Source: an uncultured Rikenella sp.
GTDB lineage: Bacteria; Bacteroidota; Bacteroidia; Bacteroidales; Rikenellaceae
DNA: 24,149 nucleotides
Assembly (NCBI RefSeq): GCF_910577125.1
Contig: NZ_CAJTMN010000027.1
Location: 1-24,149 of the forward strand
Direction of reading: 5' to 3'
Below, piece after piece: positions 15,475 through 23,593 of this stretch. The translations under genes and the position numbers were made by a program. Within the stretch, counting starts at the first letter, position 1; the number at the start of each line of letters is the position of its first letter. The notes beneath the pieces were generated by a model. That model worked only from the letters and a program-made list of their open reading frames with translations. It searched no databases and was not told the DNA's origin.

Positions 15475-16347
15475 TCAATAATCTCCGAATTCTGTCACCA
15501 GCAACTGTGCCAATGCCTGTTCCGTCTGTGCCGCGTCCGGAGCCTTGCCGTGCCATTCGTTCGTCCCGGCCATAAAATCCACGCCGCATCCCATCACTGT
15601 CCGGGCCAGAATCACAACCGGTTTCCCGTGTCCGCACGCCTCGTTGCGAGCGTAACGCAATGTCTCGACGATGTTTTTCATGTCGTGTCCGTCCATGTCG
15701 ATCACCGTCCAGCCGAACGCCTCCCATTTCGCCCGCAGCTGCGTCCCGCAACCCATTCCCAGCACTGCGCCGCATGTGCCGTCGATCTGCTGGCCGTTCA
15801 TATCCACGATGCCGACCACGTTATCGATTCCCCGTGCCGAGGCGAACATCGCCGCTTCCCAGATCTGTCCCTCTTCGAGCTCGCCGTCGCCCATCATGAC
15901 GAAAACCCGGTGATCCGCATCTCCGGCGAGCCGTTTGGCCAGCGCCGCCCCCAGCGCCACCGAGAGTCCCTGGCCGAGCGATCCCGAAGCGACCCGCACC
16001 CCCGGCAATCCCTTTGCCGGCGTGGGGTGTCCCTGCACCCGCGTTCCGAGCTTCCGGAAACCGGCCAGTTCCGATACCGGGAAGTACCCTTTCCGGGCCA
16101 GAACGCTGTACCAAACCGGCGAGATGTGTCCGTTGGAGAGGAAAAAGAGGTCTTCTCCGATTCCGGTCTGTTCGGCTTCGGTTGCCGGAGTCTGCGGAAT
16201 CCGCATCGTATCGAAGTAGAGGGCGACGAGGGTGTCGGCGGCTCCGAGCGAACCGCCGGGATGGCCCGAGGCGGCTCCCGAGACCATCCGGATGATGTCC
16301 CGACGAACCTGTGCGGCCAGGGTCTCCAACTGTTTGATGTCTGTCAT
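15475..16347 (-). CDS. transketolase, N-terminal subunit
   Basis: This 290-residue protein supplies the diphosphate-binding domain of the split transketolase and should pair with the product of 13225-14181. It has SGHPGGSLGAADTLVALYF near residue 25. The thiamine diphosphate motif is GDGELEEGQIWEA, followed after about 25 residues by DMNGQQIDG. The length is normal for a stand-alone N-terminal subunit, and the frame is intact. It lies 36 bp downstream of the AI-2E permease gene on the same strand, so the two may be co-transcribed. The downstream 1.3 kb of hairpins may weaken read-through to the C-terminal gene. Confidence 0.94.
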   Translation of the reverse strand: MTDIKQLETLAAQVRRDIIRMVSGAASGHPGGSLGAADTLVALYFDTMRIPQTPATEAEQTGIGEDLFFLSNGHISPVWYSVLARKGYFPVSELAGFRKLGTRVQGHPTPAKGLPGVRVASGSLGQGLSVALGAALAKRLAGDADHRVFVMMGDGELEEGQIWEAAMFASARGIDNVVGIVDMNGQQIDGTCGAVLGMGCGTQLRAKWEAFGWTVIDMDGHDMKNIVETLRYARNEACGHGKPVVILARTVMGCGVDFMAGTNEWHGKAPDAAQTEQALAQLLVTEFGDY

Positions 16348-16383
16348 GTGTCTGTATGTCTGTTCTTTATGTGGAACGGAAAA

Positions 16384-17472
16384 TCAGATGTTTTCCGTCA
16401 GTTTCCGTACGACGCGGAAGTGGTTGAAAAACTCTTTGGCGAAGACACGGATGACGGTGTAGGCCGGAATGGCGAACAGCATCCCTGTCACGCCCGCGAT
16501 GTAACCGGCCATCAGGATGACCAGAAAGATCTCCAGCGGGTGTGCTTTCACGGAGCTGGAGTAGATGTAGGGTTGCAGGATAATGTTGTCGATCAGCTGG
16601 AAAACGACCAGAATGATCACCATCGGCAGGAGGATGGCGCCGGGCGAAGCTCCGGCCGGCAGGCTGAGCAGGGCGATGACGCAGCCGAGAATCCCGCCGA
16701 TCAGCGGCCCGATGTAGGGAATGACGTTCAGCACGGCGGTAATCGCTCCGATGACCAGTGCGGTGTTGAATTCCAGTCCGATCAGGTACAAAGGTACGGT
16801 AATGCAGATCAATTTGATCAGCATTTCGATGCAGATGCCGATAAAATAGCGCACGAGCAGGGTGGTCGTCGAGTCGAGTGCGCGCCGGATGTTGGCTTCG
16901 TATTTCGAGGGGAAGAAGATGACGACGCTTTCGAAGAAGAGCCGGTCGTCTTTCAGGAAGAAGAAGGTGATGAAGCTGATGGAGAAGAGGGCGATGGCGA
17001 GATCGACGATCCAGACGGTGACCGAGGCGATCGACTGGCCGAGATTGACGCTGTCGAACAGGGGTGCGAGCCGGGTGTCGAGATAGGCGCGGGCCGAGAA
17101 GTTGTTGTCCGGCAGGAAGGAGTTGATGTAGGTTTCGATCCGCCTCAAGGGTTCTCCGAGTGCGGTGGTGAGCCGGTCGATGTCGAATGAGGCGAGCTGG
17201 TTGATTTGTTGGAGCACGACGGGGATGAGCCACCGGGCGAGGACGTAGATGACGACGAGCATCACGATGAGTGTCGCCATAGCGGCGAGCCATCGCGGTA
17301 CGTTCCACCCGCGGATGCGGATGCGTCCGAAGGCGAAGACGAGAGGTTTTCCCATCAGCGAGAGGACGGCGGCGATGAGGATATAAAAGACGATGGTCTG
17401 GAAGTACCAGACGAGAAAGCCGGCGACCAAAAGGCCGGCGCCTGCTGCGATCCATCGGTATATGGGGTTCAT
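16384..17472 (-). CDS. AI-2E family membrane permease
   Basis: The 362-residue product has the pattern of the AI-2E transporter (PF01594, formerly UPF0118) family. An N-terminal pair of membrane helices and a third (about residues 5-80) are followed by a soluble middle segment (about 85-150). Several helices follow, including one with the hallmark NVIPYIGPLIGG and a later HPLEIFLVILMAGYIAG. Members export autoinducer-2 in a few cases or act as sodium/proton antiporters; the substrate here is not known. It opens a likely two-gene unit with the N-terminal transketolase gene. Confidence 0.92.
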   Translation of the reverse strand: MNPIYRWIAAGAGLLVAGFLVWYFQTIVFYILIAAVLSLMGKPLVFAFGRIRIRGWNVPRWLAAMATLIVMLVVIYVLARWLIPVVLQQINQLASFDIDRLTTALGEPLRRIETYINSFLPDNNFSARAYLDTRLAPLFDSVNLGQSIASVTVWIVDLAIALFSISFITFFFLKDDRLFFESVVIFFPSKYEANIRRALDSTTTLLVRYFIGICIEMLIKLICITVPLYLIGLEFNTALVIGAITAVLNVIPYIGPLIGGILGCVIALLSLPAGASPGAILLPMVIILVVFQLIDNIILQPYIYSSSVKAHPLEIFLVILMAGYIAGVTGMLFAIPAYTVIRVFAKEFFNHFRVVRKLTENI

Positions 17473-17582
17473 CGTCGTTCGGTTTCGCTGTCGTTGGGTC
17501 TGTTTCGGTGCGGTGTTTTACCGGGGTTGGCGGGTGGGTATGGGGTTGGTGTTCGTTTTGTCGTGTTGCGGTCGGTATGTTT

Positions 17583-17768
17583 CCCGCCCCGGGCTGGCGC
17601 AGCTATGCGGGTGGCGCGCCGGGCAGTATCGGTAATGCAGGATACAGTTGGTCGCTTGCAGGCAACGATATCTATGGCTTGAACTTGAATTTCAGTTCAC
17701 GACACTTAGATCTCGGCGCTTCGGATCGCTGTGCTTACGGTTTTCCGTTGCGTTGCCTCTCGGAATAA
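17583..17768 (+). pseudogene. C-terminal variable-region cassette 9
   Basis: This 186-bp cassette is the only one in its gap. It runs PAPGWRSYAGGAPGSIGNAG, GYSWSL, and CAYGFPLRCLSE-stop. A frame is open back to an ATG at 17508, in the 5' region of the permease gene on the other strand, but that lead has no similarity to the leads of other cassettes. At eight chosen hypervariable sites all codons end in C or T. The stop is followed by GGGGGCAGAGACTACC, nearly identical to the sequence after cassette 4. Confidence 0.72.
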
Positions 17769-17874
17769 ACGGGGGCAGAGACTACCTCAGCGATGCGCAA
17801 GCATCGCTCTGTCCCGCCGGGGTCACCCGGCCGCCGCCCGCGCAGGGCAGTTCCGTCTGGTTCTAAGCTCGACA

Positions 17875-18133
17875 GTCGCCCGCCCGCGTAAAAGGGCATA
17901 TTCTGTTGGTTGGCGCTCGGCCAACCAACGAGAATTGCCGCGGGCGACTCAAAACGCATTAACAAGCCCGCGCGCCGACGCCTTAGGAGGTGATTCAACT
18001 GTTTTGGCGGTAAGCCAAAATAGAATGAATCGCGTAAGGCGCGCGACAAAATCAGCACCGCGCGCCACGCCTTAACAGGAAAATCATTCAAAAGCGTTGC
18101 CCGCTTTTGAATATGATTTTCCAAGGCGCGCGG
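17875..18133 (+). repeat. one hairpin b and two hairpin c elements
   Basis: Hairpin b (17875-17948) has an apical stem GTTGGTTGGC/GCCAACCAAC. The first hairpin c (17970-18045) has TTTTGGC/GCCAAAA with loop GGTAA. The second (18059-18133) has TTCAAAAGCG/CGCTTTTGAA with loop TTGCC and is closely similar in its outer arms to 12690-12762. Confidence 0.85.
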
Positions 18134-18451
18134 ATAAAGCTCGTTTATCCGACAAGCGTGGGGCGGCTGTCGGTCTCGGAAAATAATAACGGCTCCGCGC
18201 CGTAACGCGAACGCGTTGGCCGCGGGGGCCCCTACTTTCTACTATGTGGTAGAAAGTAGGCAAAGAGCACATTCAAGGGGGACTCACATCCCCCTTGAAA
18301 ATCCCCCGACGGATTTTGTTCGAGTAACGGCGACCTCCTTGGTGCTGGAACTTTGCGAGCCGCAAAAGCACCGCCCAATTCTCCGCCTGTTCGGCCTGTC
18401 GCCCACCCCCCGAGGCGCTTCGCGCCTGGGCGACAAGGCCGGCGACCCGAA

Positions 18452-18584
18452 GGGTCGCAAGAGTACGGCCAATTTGTTTTCGGCCGCAGCCAGCGGAGAA
18501 CGAATACGGAGCGTTAGCGGAGTATTTCGGCCCTCCGCATCCGGGAGCTGCGGGCCGACCGTTGCCACGGGGCCTTAGCTACTC
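18452..18584. repeat. 133-bp repeat, copy 2
   Basis: This is the partner of 14502-14634. The two visible differences are GTTAGC for GTGAGC and GGGAGC for GGGGGC. The flanks differ at once on the left, though both copies are preceded by a small GCGACCC/GGGTCGC hairpin. Confidence 0.9.
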
Positions 18585-18760
18585 GCTCTCGGCCCAAAGC
18601 CCGGGTAACAGTTCCGCTCAGCGCAGCACGAAAATCGTTTGCGGTTTTCGCGCCCGAAGAACAGTCGCAGCCCAAGCACTGCCCCGTGTCCGCCTCACTG
18701 CGGCTCCGCTGTCGCTCCGCCGGTGCTTTCGGGTATACCAAAATAGGCCGTCTCTACCTT

Positions 18761-18836
18761 CCGCGCGCCTTTGGGAAATCTTGTCAAAACGCGCAAGCGC
18801 ATTTTGACGATTTCCTTCCTAAGGCGTGGCGCGCGG
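18761..18836 (-). repeat. hairpin c element, reverse orientation
   Basis: GCGCGC ends enclose GAAATC/GATTTC and GTCAAAA/TTTTGAC stems with a GCGCAAGCGC tip. The ACG bulge appears as GGCGTGGCGCGC on this strand. Confidence 0.82.
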
Positions 18837-18953
18837 TCGAGCTTTGTGTCGGACAGAACTGCCCTGCGCGGGCGGCGTCCGGGTGACCCCGGCGGGACTG
18901 GCAAAACTACGTTTTGCTGTGGTCGTGTCTGCCCCTTTCTTTGTCCGCGCGCC

Positions 18954-19670
18954 TCAGGCTCCGCAGACCTCGGTCTGTGTTCGTACGTCCTGCCCCTCTT
19001 TTTCCGGCAGGCGCGCGATCACGGTGCGCATGCCGGTGGTCTTTTCGTCCAGTTTCACGCAAATCTCGCTCCCCACTGGTAAAAACAGGTCGACCCGGGA
19101 GCCGAATTTGATAAAGCCGCACTCGCGTCCCCGTTCGGCCGTCCCCCCGACGCAAGGATAACTCACGATTCGCCGGGCCACGAAGCCGGCGATCTGGCGG
19201 AACAGAACCCGGTGTCCTTGCGGAGTCCGCACCACGGTGGTCGTCCGTTCGTTATCGGTCGAGGATTTCGGGTGCCAGGCCACCAGAAAACGTCCCGGAT
19301 GGTACCGGAAATATTCAACGATGCCGCCCACAGGATACCAGTTGATATGGATGTTCCAGATCGACATGAAGATCGAGACCTGTATCCGCGGTTCGGAGAG
19401 TATTTCGTCTTCGAATACCTCTTCGATGGCGACTACGTGGCCGTCGGCCGGTGCCAGCACACAGGCGTCGTCCGTACAGTCCAGCGCCGCCCGGCGCACC
19501 GGAATTCGGAAAAAACGGCAGACGAAGAGTACTTTCAGGAGCATGAACACGACGATCGCCGCGCTCAGCCAAAGCGGAAGAAATCGCACGGCAGCGAGTG
19601 CCGCTACGAGAGCGATGAGAATACTGGTCGTTATGATCCGTCGTCCTTCCCGGTGTAAATATCTGCGCAT
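18954..19670 (-). CDS. psd: phosphatidylserine decarboxylase proenzyme
   Basis: The enzyme makes phosphatidylethanolamine from phosphatidylserine at the inner membrane. The 238-residue product is the short Bacteroidetes-type form. Two N-terminal hydrophobic stretches (about 14-50) anchor it. The core has LAPADGHV (residues about 72-79), SIFMSIWNIHINWYPVGG, and the self-cleavage site FGSRVD, where cleavage before Ser191 would create the pyruvoyl group. It is the last gene of the rsfS-ftsH-cdsA-psd run, 37 bp after cdsA. A GCGCGCGGACAAAGA repeat motif starts directly at its stop codon. Confidence 0.95.
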   Translation of the reverse strand: MRRYLHREGRRIITTSILIALVAALAAVRFLPLWLSAAIVVFMLLKVLFVCRFFRIPVRRAALDCTDDACVLAPADGHVVAIEEVFEDEILSEPRIQVSIFMSIWNIHINWYPVGGIVEYFRYHPGRFLVAWHPKSSTDNERTTTVVRTPQGHRVLFRQIAGFVARRIVSYPCVGGTAERGRECGFIKFGSRVDLFLPVGSEICVKLDEKTTGMRTVIARLPEKEGQDVRTQTEVCGA

Positions 19671-19707
19671 CAGTGGTGAGTTATATCGTTATCGTTCCAA
19701 AGTCGGA

Positions 19708-20454
19708 TTATCCGGCCAGTCCGGTCAGCAGGATGTAGCCCCACGCCACCGGCACGGCCGGCAGAAAGGCGTCGAACCGGTCGAGCAGGCCGCCGTGTCC
19801 CGGGATGATATGTCCCGAGTCTTTGATTCCGAGCACGCGTTTGAATTTCGACTCGATCAGGTCGCCTCCCGTCGCCGCCAGCGCGACGATCAGGCCGAAT
19901 CCGAACCACTCCACTCTGAGCCACAGCGGATTTTCTTCTCCCGCCAGGCCGAACAGGCTCCGCTGGTCGGCATACAGCGCCCCCGTCTCCGGGCTCCAGT
20001 AAAGCGCATACCACACCAGCGCCGTCCCCACCGCAAACAGAATCCCGCCGGCAAACCCTTCCCACGTCTTCTTGGGCGAAAGCGCCGGAGCCATCTTATG
20101 CCGTCCCACCGCGCTCCCCACCAGATAAGCTCCCGTGTCCGCGAGCCATACGATGGTCATCAGCGTGACCACCAGCATCGGGTTCATCAGTTGAATCAGG
20201 ACGAAAGCCTGCGCGATGTACAATCCGCCCCACACGGCCCATCTTCCCCGCCGCTCGCCGAGAGCGCTCCGGTTTTTGGCCAGCAGGCGATAGTATTCAC
20301 ACAAAGTAAGCCCCCCCAGCGCACTCCACAGCAGGTAGAACGTTCCTCCTGGCTGCTCCGTCTCCGGGTCGTACCACGCCAGCGTCAGCCCCACCATCAC
20401 CAGCACGAGGATGATGCCGCTTATAGTGCGTGTTATCAAAGACTTAGCTTTCAT
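19708..20454 (-). CDS. cdsA: phosphatidate cytidylyltransferase
   Basis: The enzyme makes CDP-diacylglycerol from phosphatidate and CTP, the precursor for the phosphatidylserine used by the next gene product. With the start at 20454 (MKAKSLITRTISG) it has 248 residues with six or more membrane segments. The family signature is complete near residue 215: SKFKRVLGIKDSG followed by PGHGGLLDRFD. LADTGAYLVGSAVGRHK and LSPKKTWEGFAGG are also typical. The chosen start overlaps the end of ftsH by 11 nt, which suggests translational coupling. An ATG 12 codons earlier is open but gives an atypical Arg-rich lead. Confidence 0.95.
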   Translation of the reverse strand: MKAKSLITRTISGIILVLVMVGLTLAWYDPETEQPGGTFYLLWSALGGLTLCEYYRLLAKNRSALGERRGRWAVWGGLYIAQAFVLIQLMNPMLVVTLMTIVWLADTGAYLVGSAVGRHKMAPALSPKKTWEGFAGGILFAVGTALVWYALYWSPETGALYADQRSLFGLAGEENPLWLRVEWFGFGLIVALAATGGDLIESKFKRVLGIKDSGHIIPGHGGLLDRFDAFLPAVPVAWGYILLTGLAG

Positions 20455-22468
20455 GCGATGCGTCCTCCTCCGTTTTAGCCTCCGTCTCATCCGTTTCGGC
20501 GGTTTTCGGCCGCACCGAGTCCAGCGGATTCCGCGCCCCCTCCTGCCGTTTGCCGAAGATCCGCTCCAAGTCCTCCGTAAAGATCACTTCACGCTCCAAT
20601 AACAACTCCGCCAGCTTGGCGAGCCCCTCGCGATTGGCCTCCAGTACCTCTTTGGCCAGCCGGTAGCACTCTTTGAGCAAAGCATCGGCCTCGTCGTCGA
20701 TCAGCCGGGCGGTCGCCTCGCTGTACGGTTTTCCGAACGCCATCTCGTTCTGCCCCGTGCTGTCGTAGAAGCTCCGGTGTCCCACCGCCTGACTCATCCC
20801 GTAGTAGGCCACCATGGCATACGCCTGCTTTGTCGCCCGCTCCAGGTCGTTCAGCGCCCCCGACGAGATTTCCCCGAACGTAAGCTCCTCGGAAGCCCGC
20901 CCGCCGAGCAGCGACGCGATCTCGTGGGTCATCTGTTCGCGGGTCGTGATCTGCCGTTCGTCCGGCAGGTACCAAGCCGCCCCCAAAGCCCTGCCGCGCG
21001 GAATGATGGTCACTTTCAGCAGCGGATCGGCCCATTTGAGCATCCAGCTGACCGTCGCATGCCCCGCCTCGTGGTAGGCGATCGCCCGCTGCTCCACGTC
21101 GGTGAGGATTTTGTTCTTCCGCTCCAGACCGCCGATGATCCGGTCTACGGCATCCATAAAGTCCTGCCGTTCGACCTGTTTCTTGTTTTTCCGGGCCGCG
21201 ATCAACGCCGCCTCGTTGCAGACGTTGGCGATATCGGCCCCCGAGAAGCCCGGCGTCTGCCGGGCGAGGAAGTCGGTGTCGAGATTCGGATCGAGTTTCA
21301 GCTTCCTGAGGTGGACGGCGAAAATCTCGGCCCGCTCCTTGATGTCCGGCAGTCCGACCTCGATCTGCCGGTCGAACCGTCCGGCCCGCAGCAAAGCCTT
21401 GTCCAGAATATCCGCCCGGTTCGTAGCCGCCAAAATGATGACCCCCGCATTGGTGCCGAACCCGTCCATCTCGGTCAGCAGCTGGTTGAGGGTATTCTCC
21501 CGCTCGTCATTCGACGACCACCCGCTGTTTTTCGACCGCGCGCGCCCGATGGCGTCGATTTCGTCGATAAAGACGATACACGGTGCCTTCTCCTTCGCCT
21601 GCTTGAAGAGGTCGCGCACGCGCGATGCCCCCACCCCTACAAACATTTCGACAAAGTCGGAACCGCTAATAGAAAAGAACGGCACATTAGCCTCCCCGGC
21701 CACCGCCTTGGCCAGTAATGTTTTACCTGTCCCCGGAGGCCCCACGAGCAAAGCACCCTTCGGAATCTTCCCGCCGAGTTCGCTGTATTTCCCCGGGTTC
21801 CGCAGGAAGTCCACCACCTCCATCACCTCGACCTTCACCTCTTCGAGCCCCGCCACATCCTTGAAGGTGACCTTCTGGTCGTTGTCCTTGTCGAAGAGTC
21901 TGGCTTTGGCTTTCCCCACGCTGAACACGCCGCCGGCGCCGCCTCCGCCTCCCGCGCCGCCCGACATCCGCCGCATCAGGATGATCCAGAAGACGACGAT
22001 GGCAATGAACGGCAAGGCCTGCCAGAACAACGTCCCCCACCCGGAGTTGTCGTTTTCGAACGTCAGCCCCGGTACCTCGCCGTGCCGGCCCGCAGTCGTT
22101 CCGTCGGCGATCTTGCGGTTGATGCTGTCCCGCGCCGCCTGGTAGTCGTTTTCGAACTTTTCGAGCGAGCCGATGTTGAAGTAGAACTGGGGCCCTTTGG
22201 TCGGAATGTATTTGTAGCGTTCCTGCGCCTTGTATCTCGCCACCGCGTCCGGCCGGAGCCACACTTCGGCCACTTCGTGGTTGATGACCTGCACGCGCTG
22301 CAGGTCTCCGCCGGGCATCAGGGTGTCGCGCAGGGCGTCCCAGCTGATCCGGCTCTGCCGTCCGCTCTCGCCGAAGTAGGCCCAGCCGAGAATGAAGGCT
22401 ATAATAATGCCCCACATCCAATAGATATTGAATCTGGGGCGCAGGGTATTCCGTTTTTCGTTTGCCAT
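20444..22468 (-). CDS. ftsH: ATP-dependent zinc metalloprotease FtsH
   Basis: This membrane-anchored AAA+ protease degrades misfolded and regulatory proteins. The 674-residue product has an N-terminal helix (about 14-30), a periplasmic domain, and a second helix near residue 150 (LFWQALPFIAIVVFWIILM) followed by a Gly-rich stretch. The Walker A motif GPPGTGKT has Lys249. Walker B is IVFIDEIDAIG, and the second region of homology is ATNRADILDKALLRAGRFDR. The zinc site HEAGH starts at His466. The C-terminus is acidic. It follows rsfS by 54 bp and overlaps cdsA. Confidence 0.98.
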   Translation of the reverse strand: MANEKRNTLRPRFNIYWMWGIIIAFILGWAYFGESGRQSRISWDALRDTLMPGGDLQRVQVINHEVAEVWLRPDAVARYKAQERYKYIPTKGPQFYFNIGSLEKFENDYQAARDSINRKIADGTTAGRHGEVPGLTFENDNSGWGTLFWQALPFIAIVVFWIILMRRMSGGAGGGGGAGGVFSVGKAKARLFDKDNDQKVTFKDVAGLEEVKVEVMEVVDFLRNPGKYSELGGKIPKGALLVGPPGTGKTLLAKAVAGEANVPFFSISGSDFVEMFVGVGASRVRDLFKQAKEKAPCIVFIDEIDAIGRARSKNSGWSSNDERENTLNQLLTEMDGFGTNAGVIILAATNRADILDKALLRAGRFDRQIEVGLPDIKERAEIFAVHLRKLKLDPNLDTDFLARQTPGFSGADIANVCNEAALIAARKNKKQVERQDFMDAVDRIIGGLERKNKILTDVEQRAIAYHEAGHATVSWMLKWADPLLKVTIIPRGRALGAAWYLPDERQITTREQMTHEIASLLGGRASEELTFGEISSGALNDLERATKQAYAMVAYYGMSQAVGHRSFYDSTGQNEMAFGKPYSEATARLIDDEADALLKECYRLAKEVLEANREGLAKLAELLLEREVIFTEDLERIFGKRQEGARNPLDSVRPKTAETDETEAKTEEDASHES

Positions 22469-22522
22469 ATACTATAAGGGTGTGCCGCAAAGCGGACACG
22501 GATATGCTTTTTGCGGTTAGTT

Positions 22523-22885
22523 TTAATACAGGTCGTCGTGCCGGGTCAGCTCTCCGTCTGCCCAGAGCTCTTCGAGGCGGTAGAAGTCGCGCATCTCGCT
22601 CTGGAAGATGTGTACCATGACGTTCCCGTAATCCATGGCCACCCACAAGGCGTTGTCGAGCCCCTGCACGCGCCACGGCTTTTCGCCGGTCTCCCGGATG
22701 GTGAGCTCTTCGATTCCGGCGGCAATGGCGGCGACCTGGGTGGTGGATTCGGCCTGACAGATCACGAAAGCGTCGCAAACGGCTCCGTCCAGCGCGGTGA
22801 GGTCGAGGCTGACGATCCGGTCGGCTTTTTTGTCCTGCATGGCGCGGACGATGGTGCGGATGAGGGTTTCGGTGTTCTCGTTCAT
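22523..22885 (-). CDS. rsfS: ribosome silencing factor RsfS
   Basis: The 120-residue protein belongs to the RsfS/Iojap family, which binds ribosomal protein uL14 and blocks subunit joining when nutrients are short. Family motifs are visible: DAFVICQAESTTQVAAIA, a central W (KPWRVQG), WVAMDYGNVMVHIF and RDFYRLEELWAD. The length is normal. It is the first gene of the run rsfS-ftsH-cdsA-psd and has a promoter element 71-78 nt upstream of its ATG. Confidence 0.95.
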   Translation of the reverse strand: MNENTETLIRTIVRAMQDKKADRIVSLDLTALDGAVCDAFVICQAESTTQVAAIAAGIEELTIRETGEKPWRVQGLDNALWVAMDYGNVMVHIFQSEMRDFYRLEELWADGELTRHDDLY

Positions 22886-22955
22886 TCGTTTCGGAAAGGG
22901 GGGATGCGGTTTCCCGCGTTTGCGGCGGTTCGGTTTGCGAACACTTTGCAGGAAA

Positions 22956-22963
22956 CAAAGGTA
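22956..22963 (-). promoter_or_regulatory. -7 box upstream of rsfS
   Basis: TACCTTTG on the minus strand matches TAnnTTTG. A clear -33 TTG is not seen. It would drive the rsfS-ftsH-cdsA-psd unit. Confidence 0.5.
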
Positions 22964-23005
22964 AGTAATTTTTTTATTTCGTCTCTTTTTCGCGTGTTGT
23001 GCGCG

Positions 23006-23593
23006 TTACGGGATTTCGGGCCGGTTGGCGGCGGGTTCTCCGGCCGGCAGGGGTTTCAGGGTGCCGAGGAACTGGAGGTGCTGGGTGCCGGAGCCCTGGA
23101 TGGTGAGCGAGGTCTCGCCGGTGTCGAAGATTTCGAAGGTGAGGATGTAGCTCCGGTGGTTGGAGCGTTCATGGGCGCCGATGACGATCCATCCTTTCTG
23201 TTTCCCGGCGGGGAGGCTCTCCACGCGGATGGCGGGGTCGGGGGCGGTGAAGAAGAAGGGCGACCGGTCGGGGTCGTAGATGGTGTTGTAGACGTAGCCG
23301 TAGTAGGGGAGGCTGCACACGAGGCTGTCGGGGGTGACGGCGACTTCGTAGTAGGTGCTGAGGTTGGCGTAGGGGATTCCGGTGATCTGGGTAATGACGC
23401 GGTTGGGGACGAAGAGGAAGCGTTCACTATGGAGGATGGAGTCTACGGAGCGTGCGGCAGCTGCGGCCTGTTCGGCTCGGCGGGTTTTCCGGGTGTCGTT
23501 TGGGCCGGCGAAGGCGGGCAGGGCATGGGGTAGCGCGAGCAGCACGAGCAGAACTCCGAGCAGGAGGGCCGGAAAAAAGGATTTGGTTTTCAT
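23006..23593 (-). CDS. DUF4251 domain exported protein
   Basis: The 195-residue product starts with a clear Sec signal peptide (MKTKSFFPALLLGVLLVLLA, cleavage likely after AFA near residue 29). The mature part fits DUF4251, a small Bacteroidetes family of unknown function: SILHSERFLFVPNRV, YYEVAVTPDSLVCSLPYYGYVY, and a C-terminal beta-rich SYILTFEIFDTGETSLTIQG. No lipobox is seen, so a periplasmic place is likely. It sits upstream of rsfS on the same strand with a 120-bp gap that includes the rsfS promoter element, so it is probably a separate unit. Confidence 0.88.
   Translation of the reverse strand: MKTKSFFPALLLGVLLVLLALPHALPAFAGPNDTRKTRRAEQAAAAARSVDSILHSERFLFVPNRVITQITGIPYANLSTYYEVAVTPDSLVCSLPYYGYVYNTIYDPDRSPFFFTAPDPAIRVESLPAGKQKGWIVIGAHERSNHRSYILTFEIFDTGETSLTIQGSGTQHLQFLGTLKPLPAGEPAANRPEIP

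Larger units (their letters stand above)
17769..18953. repeat. repeat mosaic after cassette 9
   Basis: No credible gene is seen in about 1.2 kb. In order it holds: hairpin AGCGATGCGCAAGCATCGC; the GTCCCGCCGGGGTCACCCGG core; hairpin b (17875-17948); two hairpin c copies (17970-18045 and 18059-18133); a hairpin CCTACTTTCTAC/GTAGAAAGTAGG (18231-18260); and TTCAAGGGGGA/TCCCCCTTGAA (18270-18298). Then come a family VI hairpin in reverse (18393-18435), the second 133-bp repeat (18452-18584), hairpin c in reverse (18761-18836) and the core in reverse (about 18850-18900). The block ends at the psd stop codon. Confidence 0.8.

Noticed and set aside
13225..16347. Transketolase broken by insertion into a pseudogene
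   Set aside because: Both halves are full-length subunits with proper starts and stops, as in naturally split transketolases.
15472..17190. A 572-codon open frame on the + strand
   Set aside because: It is a shadow of the N-terminal transketolase and permease genes, low in complexity and with no family features.
14336..18578. Short reverse-strand open frames shared by the two 133-bp repeats
   Set aside because: They are similar only because the DNA is duplicated; codon content and context give no sign of a gene.
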